A program made the translations under genes and the position numbers. A model generated the notes under the pieces. The model saw only the letters and a program-made list of their open reading frames with translations. It did not search any database and was not told the origin of the DNA. From Paenibacillus cellulositrophicus (lineage in GTDB: Bacteria; Bacillota; Bacilli; Paenibacillales; Paenibacillaceae), in contig NZ_CP045295.1 of NCBI RefSeq assembly GCF_009363095.1, positions 6,353,001 through 6,417,000 of the forward strand: a DNA stretch of 64,000 bases. The letters are read 5' to 3'. Shown piece by piece: positions 8,573-17,066 of this stretch (positions are counted from its first letter, which is position 1; each line of letters begins with the position of its first letter).

Positions 8573-9061
8573 ATGGAGATTACCAAAACCGCAGCCGTGG
8601 AGGTCGCGCTGTATACGATGTGTCTCGTACGGGACGGCGACCGAGTTCTGCTTCTGAATCGTCCGGATGACCGCGGTTTTCCCGGATATATCGGCCCCGG
8701 CGGCAAGGTGGAGTTCCCCGAGAGTCTTTCGGACGGGGCGATCCGCGAGGTATGGGAGGAGACCGGGCTACGGGTAAAGGACCTGGAGTTTAAAGGAATT
8801 GACGAATTTGCCGATCCGGCCAAAAATTACCGCTACATGGTGTTCAATTATGTCGCCAATGATTACGAGGGAGAACTCCTCGCCGATCCGCCGGAAGGCG
8901 AGCTCCGTTGGGTAACGATCGAAGATGCGCTGGAGCTGCCAATGCAGCCGTGGTTCCGCAAGAGATTTCCGCTCTTCTTCGAGGAGGGAATCTTTGAAAT
9001 CCATGATGTGTGGGATCAGGAAAAACAGATCACGATCGCGGAATCCGTCAAGAAGCTGTAG
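8573..9061 (+). CDS. Nudix hydrolase (MutT/8-oxo-dGTPase-like)
   Basis: Protein of 162 aa containing a full Nudix box, Gx5Ex7REUxEExGU, from GGKVEFPESLSDG through AIREVWEETGL at about residues 43-65. The KTAAVEVALYTMCLV start and NRPDDRGFPGYIGPGG resemble 8-oxo-dGTP/dihydroneopterin-type Nudix enzymes, which hydrolyse nucleoside diphosphate derivatives. The exact substrate is unknown. ATG 8573 is set by the AAGGGAG ribosome site; the BltD-like gene starts 16 nt after the stop. Confidence 0.88.
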   Translation: MEITKTAAVEVALYTMCLVRDGDRVLLLNRPDDRGFPGYIGPGGKVEFPESLSDGAIREVWEETGLRVKDLEFKGIDEFADPAKNYRYMVFNYVANDYEGELLADPPEGELRWVTIEDALELPMQPWFRKRFPLFFEEGIFEIHDVWDQEKQITIAESVKKL

Positions 9062-9076
9062 ATAGGAGGTGGCTGT

Positions 9077-9523
9077 ATGGATCCTGTATATTTAAAACCC
9101 GTTACCGACGATATCCGCCAGCAGTGCATCGAGCTTCGTCCCAGGGATGACCAGTTGAGATTTGTGGCTTCAAATCTAAATTCATTGCAAAAGGCGGCCG
9201 AGGAGAAAACCTGCTATCCCTACGCGATTTATGCAGATGATATTATGGTAGGATTTGCGCTGTTCGATGAGGAGCCGTATCCGGAAGACGGCTGCTTCTG
9301 GATCGTCAGGTTTATGATCGACCGGAATTATCAAGGCAGAGGTTACGGCAAAGCGGGATTATCCGCCGTCCTTCGCAAGCAAAAAGAGCATCCGGCCTGT
9401 ACTGTTATCAGAATCTCGCATGTTCCCGACAATACAGCCGCAAACCGACTGTACAAAGGGCTGGGTTTTAAAGAGACCGGTCAATTCATAAATGGGGAGC
9501 TTGTGCTTGACCTCGAAGTATAG
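9077..9523 (+). CDS. GNAT N-acetyltransferase, BltD-like (polyamine acetyltransferase type)
   Basis: Protein of 148 aa with motif A YQGRGYGKAG and a C-terminal NRLYKGLGF...NGE.VLDL pattern. The opening YLKPVTDDIRQQCIEL and the VGFALF...FMIDRNYQGRGYG block resemble B. subtilis BltD, a spermine/spermidine acetyltransferase. Start ATG 9077 follows TAGGAGGTGG. Probably co-transcribed with the Nudix gene. The substrate is inferred from similarity to BltD remembered from the literature, not tested. Confidence 0.8.
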   Translation: MDPVYLKPVTDDIRQQCIELRPRDDQLRFVASNLNSLQKAAEEKTCYPYAIYADDIMVGFALFDEEPYPEDGCFWIVRFMIDRNYQGRGYGKAGLSAVLRKQKEHPACTVIRISHVPDNTAANRLYKGLGFKETGQFINGELVLDLEV

Positions 9524-9634
9524 GCGTGTCTCAGGACGCGTGGTGAAGTTGGCAAAGAGCAGTCTTTATTTGATCCGTTTGGAGCTGACGCAACATCTCT
9601 ATTTCAACCATATGATCAGTCAGGAGGAAATGAT

Positions 9635-9940
9635 ATGATTCTGGAAGCCGCGATGCTGCAGGTGAAGCCGGGGCAGGGCGAAGCATTTGAGCAAGCCTTC
9701 CGGGAGGCTTCGGGTATTATATCTTCCATGAAAGGGTACATCGGGCATGAGCTTCAGCGCTGTATGGAGGTTCCAAACAAATACCTCCTCCTCGTGAAGT
9801 GGGTAACCCTTGAGGACCATACGGATGGATTCAGGCAGTCCGAATCTTATGCTCGGTGGAAAGGGCTGCTGCATCACTATTACGACCCTTTCCCGGTCGT
9901 TGAACATTTTGAGAAAGTAACCTTACCGGGCACATCCTGA
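9635..9940 (+). CDS. ABM-domain monooxygenase-like protein
   Basis: Protein of 101 aa matching the antibiotic biosynthesis monooxygenase fold: an N-terminal strand ILEAAMLQVKPGQ, a helix EAFEQAFREA, YIGHELQRCMEVPNKYLLLVKWVTLEDH, and the terminal FPVVEHFEKV. Members are small dimeric ferredoxin-like proteins that act as cofactor-free oxygenases or heme-degrading enzymes, and many have no known role. ATG 9635 follows CAGGAGGAA. It stands alone between the GNAT gene and a convergent DinB gene. Confidence 0.85.
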   Translation: MILEAAMLQVKPGQGEAFEQAFREASGIISSMKGYIGHELQRCMEVPNKYLLLVKWVTLEDHTDGFRQSESYARWKGLLHHYYDPFPVVEHFEKVTLPGTS

Positions 9941-10010
9941 AGGGATACTCCTAGAACGTGACGGGAGAAGCCCCATGTTCCAACGCGGCAGCTGAATGAA
10001 AAGTTATGTA

Positions 10011-10481
10011 TTACTCAAATAAAGAAACGCGCGGGTCATGTCCCAAATCATGCACAAGCATGGAATGAAGCTGACCCCGGTGATGGTATAAATGCGCCAA
10101 AATTTCCAGCAGCCAGCCGAACCGAGTATATGATGCCCCCCAATAGGAGGAAACCTCTTCCTGAAGCTGGGCTTCCGTCAGCGAGCCGTATTTTTGAACA
10201 AGGGATTCATAGTTATCTTGAAAGGCTTGGCGGATGCGCGCGCTCGTCGAATACGATGTCCTGCTGTAAAATGCAGCCATCTCTTCCTGAGAGACGCCTT
10301 CCGAAATGATCGAATCGGCGAGCGGCAGCATGGCGAGATGCTCCAGCAGCTCGCCTACGGAAAATTTGCCGGGGGTCGGCCGTTTCGGCAGATCGCATTC
10401 ATCCAGACCGTCCATGATCTCGAGAATGGAACGGATTGCCACATTTATATGATGCAGCGCGCTTTGGCAGCAGGGATTCAT
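10011..10481 (-). CDS. DinB family protein
   Basis: Protein of 156 aa with the four-helix DinB/YfiT-like pattern. LLEHLAML supplies the first conserved histidine and HLYHHRGQL near the C-terminus supplies the metal-binding pair. Members include bacillithiol- or mycothiol-dependent transferases and many uncharacterised proteins. ATG 10481 has GGAGGAG upstream. It is divergent from the next GNAT gene, with about 190 bases between starts. Confidence 0.82.
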   Translation of the reverse strand: MNPCCQSALHHINVAIRSILEIMDGLDECDLPKRPTPGKFSVGELLEHLAMLPLADSIISEGVSQEEMAAFYSRTSYSTSARIRQAFQDNYESLVQKYGSLTEAQLQEEVSSYWGASYTRFGWLLEILAHLYHHRGQLHSMLVHDLGHDPRVSLFE

Positions 10482-10669
10482 GGTTTATCTCCTCCAATAT
10501 TACAGGTAGTATGTACATAGCGAAGATCGAAGAATTCCGAACGAGAACATTTGTTCTTGTTTTTTATTATAATGGCAAGTCAGACGGTGATCAAGTTTTT
10601 TCGAGGCTGATCAACGCTAGTGAGAATGGATGCATTGGAATGTGTACTATGCGAAAGGAGATTTTCCGT

Positions 10670-11176
10670 ATGAGCATCAGACAGGCTGCTTATGATGATT
10701 ACCCGGTGCTGGCAAAGGTCCATGTGGAAAGCTGGAAAACGACCTACAGAGGCATAATCGCAGACGCCTATCTGGATCAGCTGACGGTGGAGAGCCGGAT
10801 GGAGCGGTGGAAGCAGCTTCTAAGCCGGGGGGATAAGGACTTGTGGACATTCGTTTCCGAGGATGAAGCCGGACGGGTGTCCGGGTTTATACAAGGGGGA
10901 AAATCCCGGGAGGAAGAGGCCGGGTATGATGCGGAAATCTACGCCTTGTATTTGCTTCAGGAACATCAGGGAAAGGGACACGGGAGATTGCTGGTGAACA
11001 CGCTGATTCAAGCCTTCCGGGAGAACGGCTTCGGTTCCATGTACGTGTGGGTGCTCAAGGATAATCCGGCGCGTCAATTTTATATAAAAATGGGTGGAAG
11101 TCCTGTCTCTGAAAAAATGCTGGATATTGCCGGCCAGGCCGTTCTGGAAACCGGTTTGGCTTGGGATAAGCTCTGA
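10670..11176 (+). CDS. GNAT family N-acetyltransferase
   Basis: Protein of 168 aa with MSIRQAAYDDYPVLAKVHVESW at the start and motif A HQGKGHGRLLV, followed by WVLKDNPARQFYIKMGG, typical of the broad GNAT family related to YwnH/RimI-like enzymes. The frame extends far upstream, but AAAGGAG sits nine bases before ATG 10670. The methyltransferase gene starts 44 nt after its stop, so the pair may share a transcript. Confidence 0.85.
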   Translation: MSIRQAAYDDYPVLAKVHVESWKTTYRGIIADAYLDQLTVESRMERWKQLLSRGDKDLWTFVSEDEAGRVSGFIQGGKSREEEAGYDAEIYALYLLQEHQGKGHGRLLVNTLIQAFRENGFGSMYVWVLKDNPARQFYIKMGGSPVSEKMLDIAGQAVLETGLAWDKL

Positions 11177-11219
11177 AATAGGAAGGACGGGAATTCGTCT
11201 ATGGAAAGGAAGCGGAAAG

Positions 11220-12035
11220 ATGGGCAGCATAATCGATTACTATAATCAGTTTGATGAATGGGGGAGACTGGAACGGGAGCCGGTCGAATTTATGGTCAAC
11301 CTCCATTTCATCAAACGGTATTTGAAGCCGGGAACACATGTCCTCGACAACGGGGCGGGGCCGGGCAAATATGCGGTTGCGCTGGCGCAGGAAGGGTATG
11401 ACGTGACCTTGACCGACCTGTCTCCGCGCCTCGTCGGCCTCTCGGCCGGCAAGGTGAAGGAATGCAAGCTGGAGGAACGGTTCCAGGGGATCCACGTGGC
11501 CGATGCAAGAGATCTTGGAAGATTTGAAGACGGGAGGTTTGACGCTGTTTTGATGCTTGGGCCGCTGTACCATCTTCAGCAGGAGGAAGACCGGAACCAG
11601 GCGGCGCGGGAGCTTTTCCGGGTGGTCAAACCCGGCGGACATGTATTTGTCGCCTTTATGTCCCGGACGAGGCATTTAATAAATTCGCTGCTGCATCCGC
11701 AGTCCTGGAAGCCGAATGATACGATGGACGGCATTGATGAGTTTATGAGAACGGGTGTATTCAACCACAGCGATGATGGCCGGTTTACGGGAGCATATTA
11801 TTTTCCGATCGAGGAGATCCGTCCCTTCATGGAGCAGCACGGCTTCAACAGCGTGAAGTTGATCGCATCCGGCAGCGTGGTGCAGTCTATGAACGAGGAA
11901 CAGTGGGCATACTGGCGGGGTCGCGGTCCAGAGCAATATCAGCGGTTTCTGAACCGTGTCATGGAGGCTGCAGAAGACCCATATATCCTAGGTGCTTCCT
12001 CTCATCTGCTGTATATCGGAGTCAAGCCACAATAA
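11220..12035 (+). CDS. Class I SAM-dependent methyltransferase
   Basis: Protein of 271 aa with motif I VLDNGAGPGKYAVALA (about residues 39-54), the acidic post-I residue in VTLTDLSPRLV, and the DAVLMLGPLYHL strand. It belongs to the Methyltransf_11/25 group; the acceptor is unknown. ATG 11220 follows GGAAAGGAAG. The longer frame that begins inside the upstream GNAT gene is unlikely. Confidence 0.85.
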   Translation: MGSIIDYYNQFDEWGRLEREPVEFMVNLHFIKRYLKPGTHVLDNGAGPGKYAVALAQEGYDVTLTDLSPRLVGLSAGKVKECKLEERFQGIHVADARDLGRFEDGRFDAVLMLGPLYHLQQEEDRNQAARELFRVVKPGGHVFVAFMSRTRHLINSLLHPQSWKPNDTMDGIDEFMRTGVFNHSDDGRFTGAYYFPIEEIRPFMEQHGFNSVKLIASGSVVQSMNEEQWAYWRGRGPEQYQRFLNRVMEAAEDPYILGASSHLLYIGVKPQ

Positions 12036-12164
12036 CCGAAGGTTACTTCTTACTCCGGAGGATTCCGCTCTATGACGGGGAAGTGACGCTTGTTCGTGTT
12101 TTTGTCCGGCAAACCGTTTATACTGTAACTAACATAGGGTTTTGCGCATACGGGAGGAAGAGCT

Positions 12165-12923
12165 TTGGAAGACTTGGTGCAGAGGGAGCACGAAATCATG
12201 AAGGTATGCCTGCTGGCCGGGCAAATCATGCTGCAGAGCGGAGCGGAAACGTACCGGGTGGAAGATACCATGGTACGGATTGCCGCTTCTTTTGGCGTGG
12301 ATAAAACGCATAGCTACATGACCCCTACGGGACTCATTTTTTCTATGGAGGATCCGCAGCCGATCACGAGGCTGAACCGGATTTCGGACCGGACGACGAA
12401 TTTGCATAAAATCGACCGCGTGAACAGCGTATCCCGCCGCATCAGCAAAGGGGAGCTGACCATCGCTGAAGCGCGCCGGGAGCTGGAAAACATCCAGCGG
12501 ACAGGCGATATTTACCCGCTGTGGCTGCGGTTGCTGATGGCGGCGCTGGCCAGCGGCTGTTTCCTGATCATGTTCCGCGGCATCTGGCCCGATTTCCTGC
12601 CCGCGGCTGTGGCCGGAGGTCTCGGATATTACTGCACGCTGATGCTGCAGCGGATGATTCCGGTCAAGTTCTTCGCCGAGTTTTCGGGAGCGCTGGCGAT
12701 CGGCCTCTGCTCGATCCTGTTCGTCAAATTCGGCTTCGGGCGGGACCTGGACATTATCGTCATCAGCTCGGTTATGCCGCTCGTACCGGGGCTGCTGATT
12801 ACCAACGCGATCCGCGACTTGATGGCAGGCCACCTGGTTTCCGGCTTGTCGAAGGGGGCCGAGGCGTTCATCACCTCTTTTGCGATCGGGGCGGGCATCG
12901 CGTTTATGCTGTCATTTCAATGA
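12165..12923 (+). CDS. ThrE-type threonine/serine exporter, N-terminal component (DUF1212, YjjP-like)
   Basis: Protein of 252 aa. The cytosolic N-terminal domain contains GAETYRVEDTM, SYMTPTGLIFSM and the RLNRISDRTTNLHKID segment, all typical of the ThrE N-terminal domain, followed by about five membrane segments. TTG 12165 is chosen because GGGAGGAAG precedes it by five to six bases. The second half-transporter starts 12 nt after its stop. In Corynebacterium ThrE the two domains are fused; here they are split, as in E. coli YjjP/YjjB. Confidence 0.88.
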   Translation: MEDLVQREHEIMKVCLLAGQIMLQSGAETYRVEDTMVRIAASFGVDKTHSYMTPTGLIFSMEDPQPITRLNRISDRTTNLHKIDRVNSVSRRISKGELTIAEARRELENIQRTGDIYPLWLRLLMAALASGCFLIMFRGIWPDFLPAAVAGGLGYYCTLMLQRMIPVKFFAEFSGALAIGLCSILFVKFGFGRDLDIIVISSVMPLVPGLLITNAIRDLMAGHLVSGLSKGAEAFITSFAIGAGIAFMLSFQ

Positions 12924-12935
12924 GGAGGATGCCGC

Positions 12936-13373
12936 ATGTACATTGAACAACTCGTCACGAGCTTCGTCGCATCGGCTGCGTTTGGCATGCTCTTCAACAC
13001 CCCGAAAAAGGCGCTGCTGCAGTGCGGATTTGCCGGGATGGTCGGCTGGCTGCTGTATATATGGCTTCAGGATATGCATGTGCTGCGGATTACAGCCACC
13101 GTGGTCGCCAGTTACTGCGTCACGATGATCAGCCATTTGTTCGCCAAAAGGTACCGCACGCCGATCATCGTGTTCAGCGTATCGGGCATCATTCCGCTGG
13201 TCCCCGGCGGAACGGCTTATGACGCGATGCGCAACGCGGTCGAGAATCAATATGACCAGGCCGTCCAGCTGGGAGCCGAAGCCTTTATGATTTCGGGCGC
13301 GATCGCCCTTGGCCTGCTGTTGTCGGAAGTGACCAATCAGCTCATCCGGAAATGGAAGCCCTCACAACGATAG
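12936..13373 (+). CDS. ThrE-type exporter, C-terminal component (DUF3815, YjjB-like)
   Basis: Protein of 145 aa, almost wholly membrane-embedded (four to five hydrophobic segments), with the family segment SGIIPLVPGGTAYDAMRN. It pairs with the preceding DUF1212 protein to form a putative exporter; threonine, serine or dicarboxylates such as succinate are known substrates in the wider family. Starts with ATG behind GAGGAGG and is closed by a terminator. Confidence 0.88.
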   Translation: MYIEQLVTSFVASAAFGMLFNTPKKALLQCGFAGMVGWLLYIWLQDMHVLRITATVVASYCVTMISHLFAKRYRTPIIVFSVSGIIPLVPGGTAYDAMRNAVENQYDQAVQLGAEAFMISGAIALGLLLSEVTNQLIRKWKPSQR

Positions 13374-13380
13374 GAATGCA

Positions 13381-13461
13381 AAAAAATCAGGCGTCAGCAA
13401 TTCGATTTGCTTCTCCTTCACTGAGGAGGAATGTCGAACCGGCTGCTTGGCCTGATTTTTT
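13381..13461 (+). terminator. Long-loop bidirectional terminator-like inverted repeat after the ThrE genes
   Basis: AAAAAATCAGGC and GCCTGATTTTTT form perfect 12-bp arms, with an inner TTCTCCTT/AGGAGGAA hairpin partly filling the 57-base loop. The T-run follows on the plus strand and, by symmetry, on the minus strand, so it could serve both converging units. Confidence 0.65.
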
Positions 13462-13504
13462 GTTCTTCATGAAGTTCCGATGAAGCGGACGAATAATTTC
13501 TTTA

Positions 13505-13553
13505 GATTATAGAATTTATAAAAATTCAGCCAGAGCTGGATGATTCTATAATC
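13505..13553. repeat. 11-bp perfect inverted repeat
   Basis: GATTATAGAAT and ATTCTATAATC flank 27 bases that contain a smaller CCAG/CTGG pairing. There is no T-run after the stem, so it is not a standard terminator. It lies 17 bases beyond the premature end of the truncated methyltransferase and may mark a rearrangement scar. Confidence 0.55.
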
Positions 13554-13569
13554 GCAAGAAAAACTTCCT

Positions 13570-13800
13570 TTAGATGCGGTCTGTCTCCTGAGGAGGTACG
13601 TCGTGCTTTTTCCAGACAAGCGTGGACAGCCCGGTGCCGCAGCCCAGATCGAGCACCAGTTCCGGCTTGCGCTGAAGGTACCCAGTCAGGTGGGACGTCA
13701 CCAGAGGAGGCACTGCGGGCCGGTAGCGGTCGTAGATATCCTCGTATCCGGAGAAACGTTCGATATTGCGCTTGTTGTTTCCCTCCGGAACGACGCTCAT
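13570..13800 (-). pseudogene. Truncated class I methyltransferase (N-terminal remnant)
   Basis: The 76-codon frame starts RNIERFSGYEDIYDRYRPAVPP, reaches SAM-binding motif I LVLDLGCGTGLSTLVW, and stops about ten codons later. Enzymes of this family are normally about 250 aa, so the rest of the SAM fold and the substrate region are missing. No continuation was seen in the following sequence. The ATG overlaps the pepT stop (ATGA), so translation is probably coupled. It could be expressed as a short peptide but should have no methyltransferase activity. Confidence 0.75.
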
Positions 13801-15038
13801 ACGCCTCTTGCTTCAAAGCGCTTCAGAATTTCGATGATGACCTGTACCGACTTCAGCATATTGTCGACAGAAATGTATTCGAACTTGCCGTGGAAGTTTT
13901 CACCTCCCGTAAAAATATTCGGCGTTGGCAGCCCCATATAGGAGAGCTGGGAACCGTCCGTTCCGCCGCGGATCGGCTTGACAATCGGCGTGATGCCCAG
14001 GCTTTCCATCGCTTCGTAGGCTACGTCGACGATCTCTTTTACCGGCTCGATTTTTTCCCTCATGTTGTAGTACTGATCGCGCATTTCCAGGATGACGCGC
14101 TCCTCGCCGTATTTTGCCTGAAGCTGCTTCACGACCTGGGTCAGATGCTCCTTCTTGGCGGCAAATTCCGTCCGGTCAAAATCGCGGATGATGTACTCCA
14201 TTTTTGTGCGTTCGGTATCTCCGTTCTGCGAGAGCAGATGATAGAACCCTTCGTAGCCTTCCGTATGCTCGGGCGCCTGCTCCGGTGGAAGCATGGAATT
14301 CAGCTCCATGGCGATCTTGATCGAGTTTACCATCTTGTTCTTCGCCGTGCCCGGATGAACGTTGGTGCCTTGGATCGTGATGCTTGCCTTGGCTGCGTTA
14401 AAGCTCTCGTATTCCAGCTCGCCGAGAGGACCGCCGTCCACGGTGTAGGCAAAATCGGCGTTGAAAGCCGCAACATCGAATTTCTCGGGGCCGCGGCCGA
14501 TTTCCTCGTCGGGAGTAAACGCGACTCTGACCGTCCCGTGCTTGATTTCCGGATGGCCGATCAGGTAAGCCATCGCCGTCATGATTTCGGCAATTCCGGC
14601 TTTGTTATCTGCGCCAAGCAGGGTCGTTCCGTCCGTCGTGATCAGCGTGTGCCCTTTGTACTGAGGCAGCTCAGGAAACAGCTTTGGGGAAAGGACGACG
14701 CCTAGTCCCGCGTTCAGAACGATATCGCCTCCGTCATAGTTGTCGACGATTTGCGGATTGACGCCTTTGCCGGTAAAATCCGTGGCGGTATCCACATGGG
14801 CGAGGAAGCCGATCGTCGGCACGCCATCCTTGTCCGTATTGGAAGGAAGCGTGGCCATGACATAGCCGTTCTCATCCATCGTGACGTCCTTCATGCCGAT
14901 GGAATTCAGCTCTTCCACCAGCATGCGCGCGAGGGTAAGCTGTCCCGGGGTCGAAGGCGTGGTGCTGCTTTCTTCATTCGATTGAGTCTCCACCCTGGCG
15001 TATGAGATTAACCGGTCCATGAGTTCCTGTTTCAACAT
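13797..15038 (-). CDS. pepT: Peptidase T (aminotripeptidase)
   Basis: Cytosolic zinc aminopeptidase of 413 aa that removes N-terminal residues from tripeptides. M20-family landmarks are present in order: FLAHVDTATD (first metal histidine and Asp), TTLLGADNKAGIAEIM (bridging Asp), TPDEEIGRGPEKFD (catalytic Glu pair), TVDGGPLGELEYE, and GGTDGSQLS near the end. Length is normal for PepT. ATG 15038 follows GGGAGATGAAGG. The truncated methyltransferase frame overlaps its stop. Confidence 0.96.
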   Translation of the reverse strand: MLKQELMDRLISYARVETQSNEESSTTPSTPGQLTLARMLVEELNSIGMKDVTMDENGYVMATLPSNTDKDGVPTIGFLAHVDTATDFTGKGVNPQIVDNYDGGDIVLNAGLGVVLSPKLFPELPQYKGHTLITTDGTTLLGADNKAGIAEIMTAMAYLIGHPEIKHGTVRVAFTPDEEIGRGPEKFDVAAFNADFAYTVDGGPLGELEYESFNAAKASITIQGTNVHPGTAKNKMVNSIKIAMELNSMLPPEQAPEHTEGYEGFYHLLSQNGDTERTKMEYIIRDFDRTEFAAKKEHLTQVVKQLQAKYGEERVILEMRDQYYNMREKIEPVKEIVDVAYEAMESLGITPIVKPIRGGTDGSQLSYMGLPTPNIFTGGENFHGKFEYISVDNMLKSVQVIIEILKRFEARGV

Positions 15039-15198
15039 CCTTCATCTCCCTTTATGTAAATGGTGTACTACTTGATATGATATCATGGGCAAGGGGCAAA
15101 ATCACAAGCTTGATCCGAAAAGCCGAAGTGATTAGCGCCCGTCCGGCTGTCTTCCCTGTCCAAAACGATTATAATAGGTTCATGGAGGTGCGTTGGAA

Positions 15199-15396
15199 GT
15201 GTCGGTTAACGTGTTCAGCCTAGTATTTTCGCTTGTCGTGATCGGCTTGATCTTTTTGTTTTTCTTTGGCCTGTTCAAATACGTATCTAACGGCAGCAGG
15301 CATGTCAGAAATTCCGATGACGCCTTGAGGAGAGTTGAGGAGAAGCTGGATTACATTATATACAAAATGAATGAGAAACAGGGGGATGAGCGATGA
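15199..15396 (+). CDS. Small single-pass membrane protein (DUF4083-like)
   Basis: About 65 aa: one hydrophobic segment (SLVFSLVVIGLIFLFFFGLF) followed by a charged helix, RRVEEKLDYIIYKMNEK. The layout fits the small DUF4083-type proteins of Bacillales, function unknown. GTG 15199 is ten bases after GGAGG; a TTG at 15193 is closer than usual. Its stop overlaps the start of the PPOX gene (ATGA), implying translational coupling. Confidence 0.65.
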   Translation: MSVNVFSLVFSLVVIGLIFLFFFGLFKYVSNGSRHVRNSDDALRRVEEKLDYIIYKMNEKQGDER

Positions 15397-16028
15397 CGGC
15401 AAGTCCTTTTAAGGCAATTATTCAATCGGAGGAAGAGCTTCGATTACTGAACAGTCCTCCCAGCGAACTGGTAAGGAACAAGGTTATCACGCGTTTGGAT
15501 TCCCACTGCCGCGAATTTATTTCCAAGTCTCCGCTGCTGTTCCTGTCCACGAGTGACGCGGAGGGCAGCTGCGACGTATCACCCCGCGGCGATGCACCGG
15601 GCTTTGTATACATATTGGATGATACGCGGCTGGTCATTCCGGAAAGACCAGGTAACCGGAGGTATGATTCGCTGCTAAATATTTTGCAGAACCCGAGTGC
15701 CGGGCTGATCTTTATCATTCCAGGGCTGGAGGAGACGCTCCGGATTAACGGAAAGGCCTGCATTACTGCGGATCCTGAGCTGATGGAGAAACTGTCCGCC
15801 CAGGGGAAAATCCCGCAAATAGGCATCGGCGTGGAGGTCGAGGAGTGCTATATGCACTGTGCCAAAGCCTTCAAGCGCTCCAAGCTTTGGGATCCGGAAC
15901 AATGGCCGAAGCGGGAGAACCTGCCCAATCCTGCCGCCATCATCGCGGATCATGTGCGCGGATTAAAGGTTACGGAGGAGCAGGTCGCACGGTCGCTGGC
16001 GGAAAGCTACGAAAAGCGATTATATTAA
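15393..16028 (+). CDS. PPOX-type FMN-dependent flavoprotein
   Basis: Protein of 211 aa in the pyridoxamine 5'-phosphate oxidase-like split-barrel family. PLLFLSTSDAEGSCDVSPRGDAPGF (strand-turn-strand with the phosphate-binding SPRGD), LVIPERPGNRRYDSLLNIL and the C-terminal CYMHCAKAFKRSKLW match the subgroup related to MSMEG_1061. These proteins bind FMN or F420 and reduce or oxidise small molecules; the substrate here is unknown. Overlaps the small membrane-protein gene by four bases. Confidence 0.87.
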   Translation: MTASPFKAIIQSEEELRLLNSPPSELVRNKVITRLDSHCREFISKSPLLFLSTSDAEGSCDVSPRGDAPGFVYILDDTRLVIPERPGNRRYDSLLNILQNPSAGLIFIIPGLEETLRINGKACITADPELMEKLSAQGKIPQIGIGVEVEECYMHCAKAFKRSKLWDPEQWPKRENLPNPAAIIADHVRGLKVTEEQVARSLAESYEKRLY

Positions 16029-16063
16029 TAGAATGGATATGATTTTTAATAGGGGGGCTGGCT

Positions 16064-16459
16064 TTGAGTATCATTCCGATGTTGGCCGTTCATGATGCTG
16101 CCGCTGCAATTTCTTTTTACCAATCGGTGTTTGGCGCGACGGAAGCGAACCGGATGGTTACGGAAGACGGGAAAACATCGCATGCTGAAATCCGGGTCGG
16201 TGATGCACGGTTCATGGTCGCGGACGAATTTCCGGAGCATAATACCTCAGCGGATACGCTCGGTGGAACGCCTGTGATTTTGTATATCACCGTTGACGAT
16301 GCATTGGAAACTGTGAACAACGCCGTTGCGGCTGGAGCGGCCATGCTTAGGGAGGTTGCTGCACAGCCTCACGGGGACTTGGTTGGGAAGATCAAGGATC
16401 CGTTCGGCCATGTCTGGATGATTGCCGAGCCCTTGAAGACCGTACCGCAGGAAAAATAA
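16064..16459 (+). CDS. VOC family protein (PhnB/glyoxalase-like)
   Basis: Protein of 131 aa with the beta-alpha-beta-beta-beta repeats of the vicinal oxygen chelate fold: IPMLAVHDAAAAISFYQSVFGA, HAEIRVGDARFMVADE, and DPFGHVWMIAEP. Family members include glyoxalases, dioxygenases and resistance proteins; the subgroup resembles PhnB-like proteins of unknown role. TTG 16064 is inferred from AGGGGGGC upstream. Confidence 0.82.
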   Translation: MSIIPMLAVHDAAAAISFYQSVFGATEANRMVTEDGKTSHAEIRVGDARFMVADEFPEHNTSADTLGGTPVILYITVDDALETVNNAVAAGAAMLREVAAQPHGDLVGKIKDPFGHVWMIAEPLKTVPQEK

Positions 16460-16572
16460 TTTAAGGAAATTGAAACTGCCGAACAATTTTCCCGGGGACC
16501 CGCCCGGTCGGGGCAAGCGTCGGGTTCATAACATGAACAATGAGCGCAGGAACACTGCGCCAGGAGGAAATG

Positions 16573-17040
16573 ATGAAATCCCTTTTTCTATATAATTGGC
16601 AGGTACGCGATGAATGGTTTGATGTCTGCGCACAGTTAAGTCATGAAGAATTACTGAAGGAGCGAACGGGCGGAGTTGGCTCCATCCTGAAAACCTTGTT
16701 CCACATCGCTGACGTCGAGTACAGTTGGATGCTGGCTGCCGAAGGCAAGGAGGCTGCAGAACCAAAATTCGAGGATTTCGCGACCCTGAGCAAAGTCAGA
16801 GCCTTGTCCGACAGCTACGTGACAGAGCTTCGTCCGCTGATTCTGAGCCGAAGTCCTGAGCGGGACGGGGAAATCGTCAAGGCCGCCTGGCATGCCGAAC
16901 CCTTGCGTTACGGGGAGGTCGCAAAGCACGTCATCGCCCATGAAATTCATCATATGGGCCAGCTGTCCGTTTGGGCCAAAGAGCTTCATGTGCCAAGGGC
17001 TTCGGCCAATTTTATCGGCCGAGGACTTGGTGAGCAGTAA
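16573..17040 (+). CDS. DinB family protein
   Basis: About 155 aa with the DinB-like four-helix layout: YNWQVRDEWFDVC at the start, TLFHIADVEYSWM (first conserved His), and HEIHHMGQLSVWAKEL (metal-binding His pair). Likely a thiol-dependent transferase or related metal protein of unknown substrate. Two adjacent ATG codons follow GGAGG; the second (16573) gives better spacing. The next GNAT gene is 26 nt downstream. Confidence 0.82.
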   Translation: MKSLFLYNWQVRDEWFDVCAQLSHEELLKERTGGVGSILKTLFHIADVEYSWMLAAEGKEAAEPKFEDFATLSKVRALSDSYVTELRPLILSRSPERDGEIVKAAWHAEPLRYGEVAKHVIAHEIHHMGQLSVWAKELHVPRASANFIGRGLGEQ

Positions 17041-17066
17041 AACTTGAAGGAAGGTAACCATTAGGC

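Noticed and set aside
13526..13816. 96-codon minus-strand frame overlapping the methyltransferase remnant
   Set aside because: It has no ribosome site or family features and is a shifted frame of the remnant, whose own frame contains a recognisable SAM motif.
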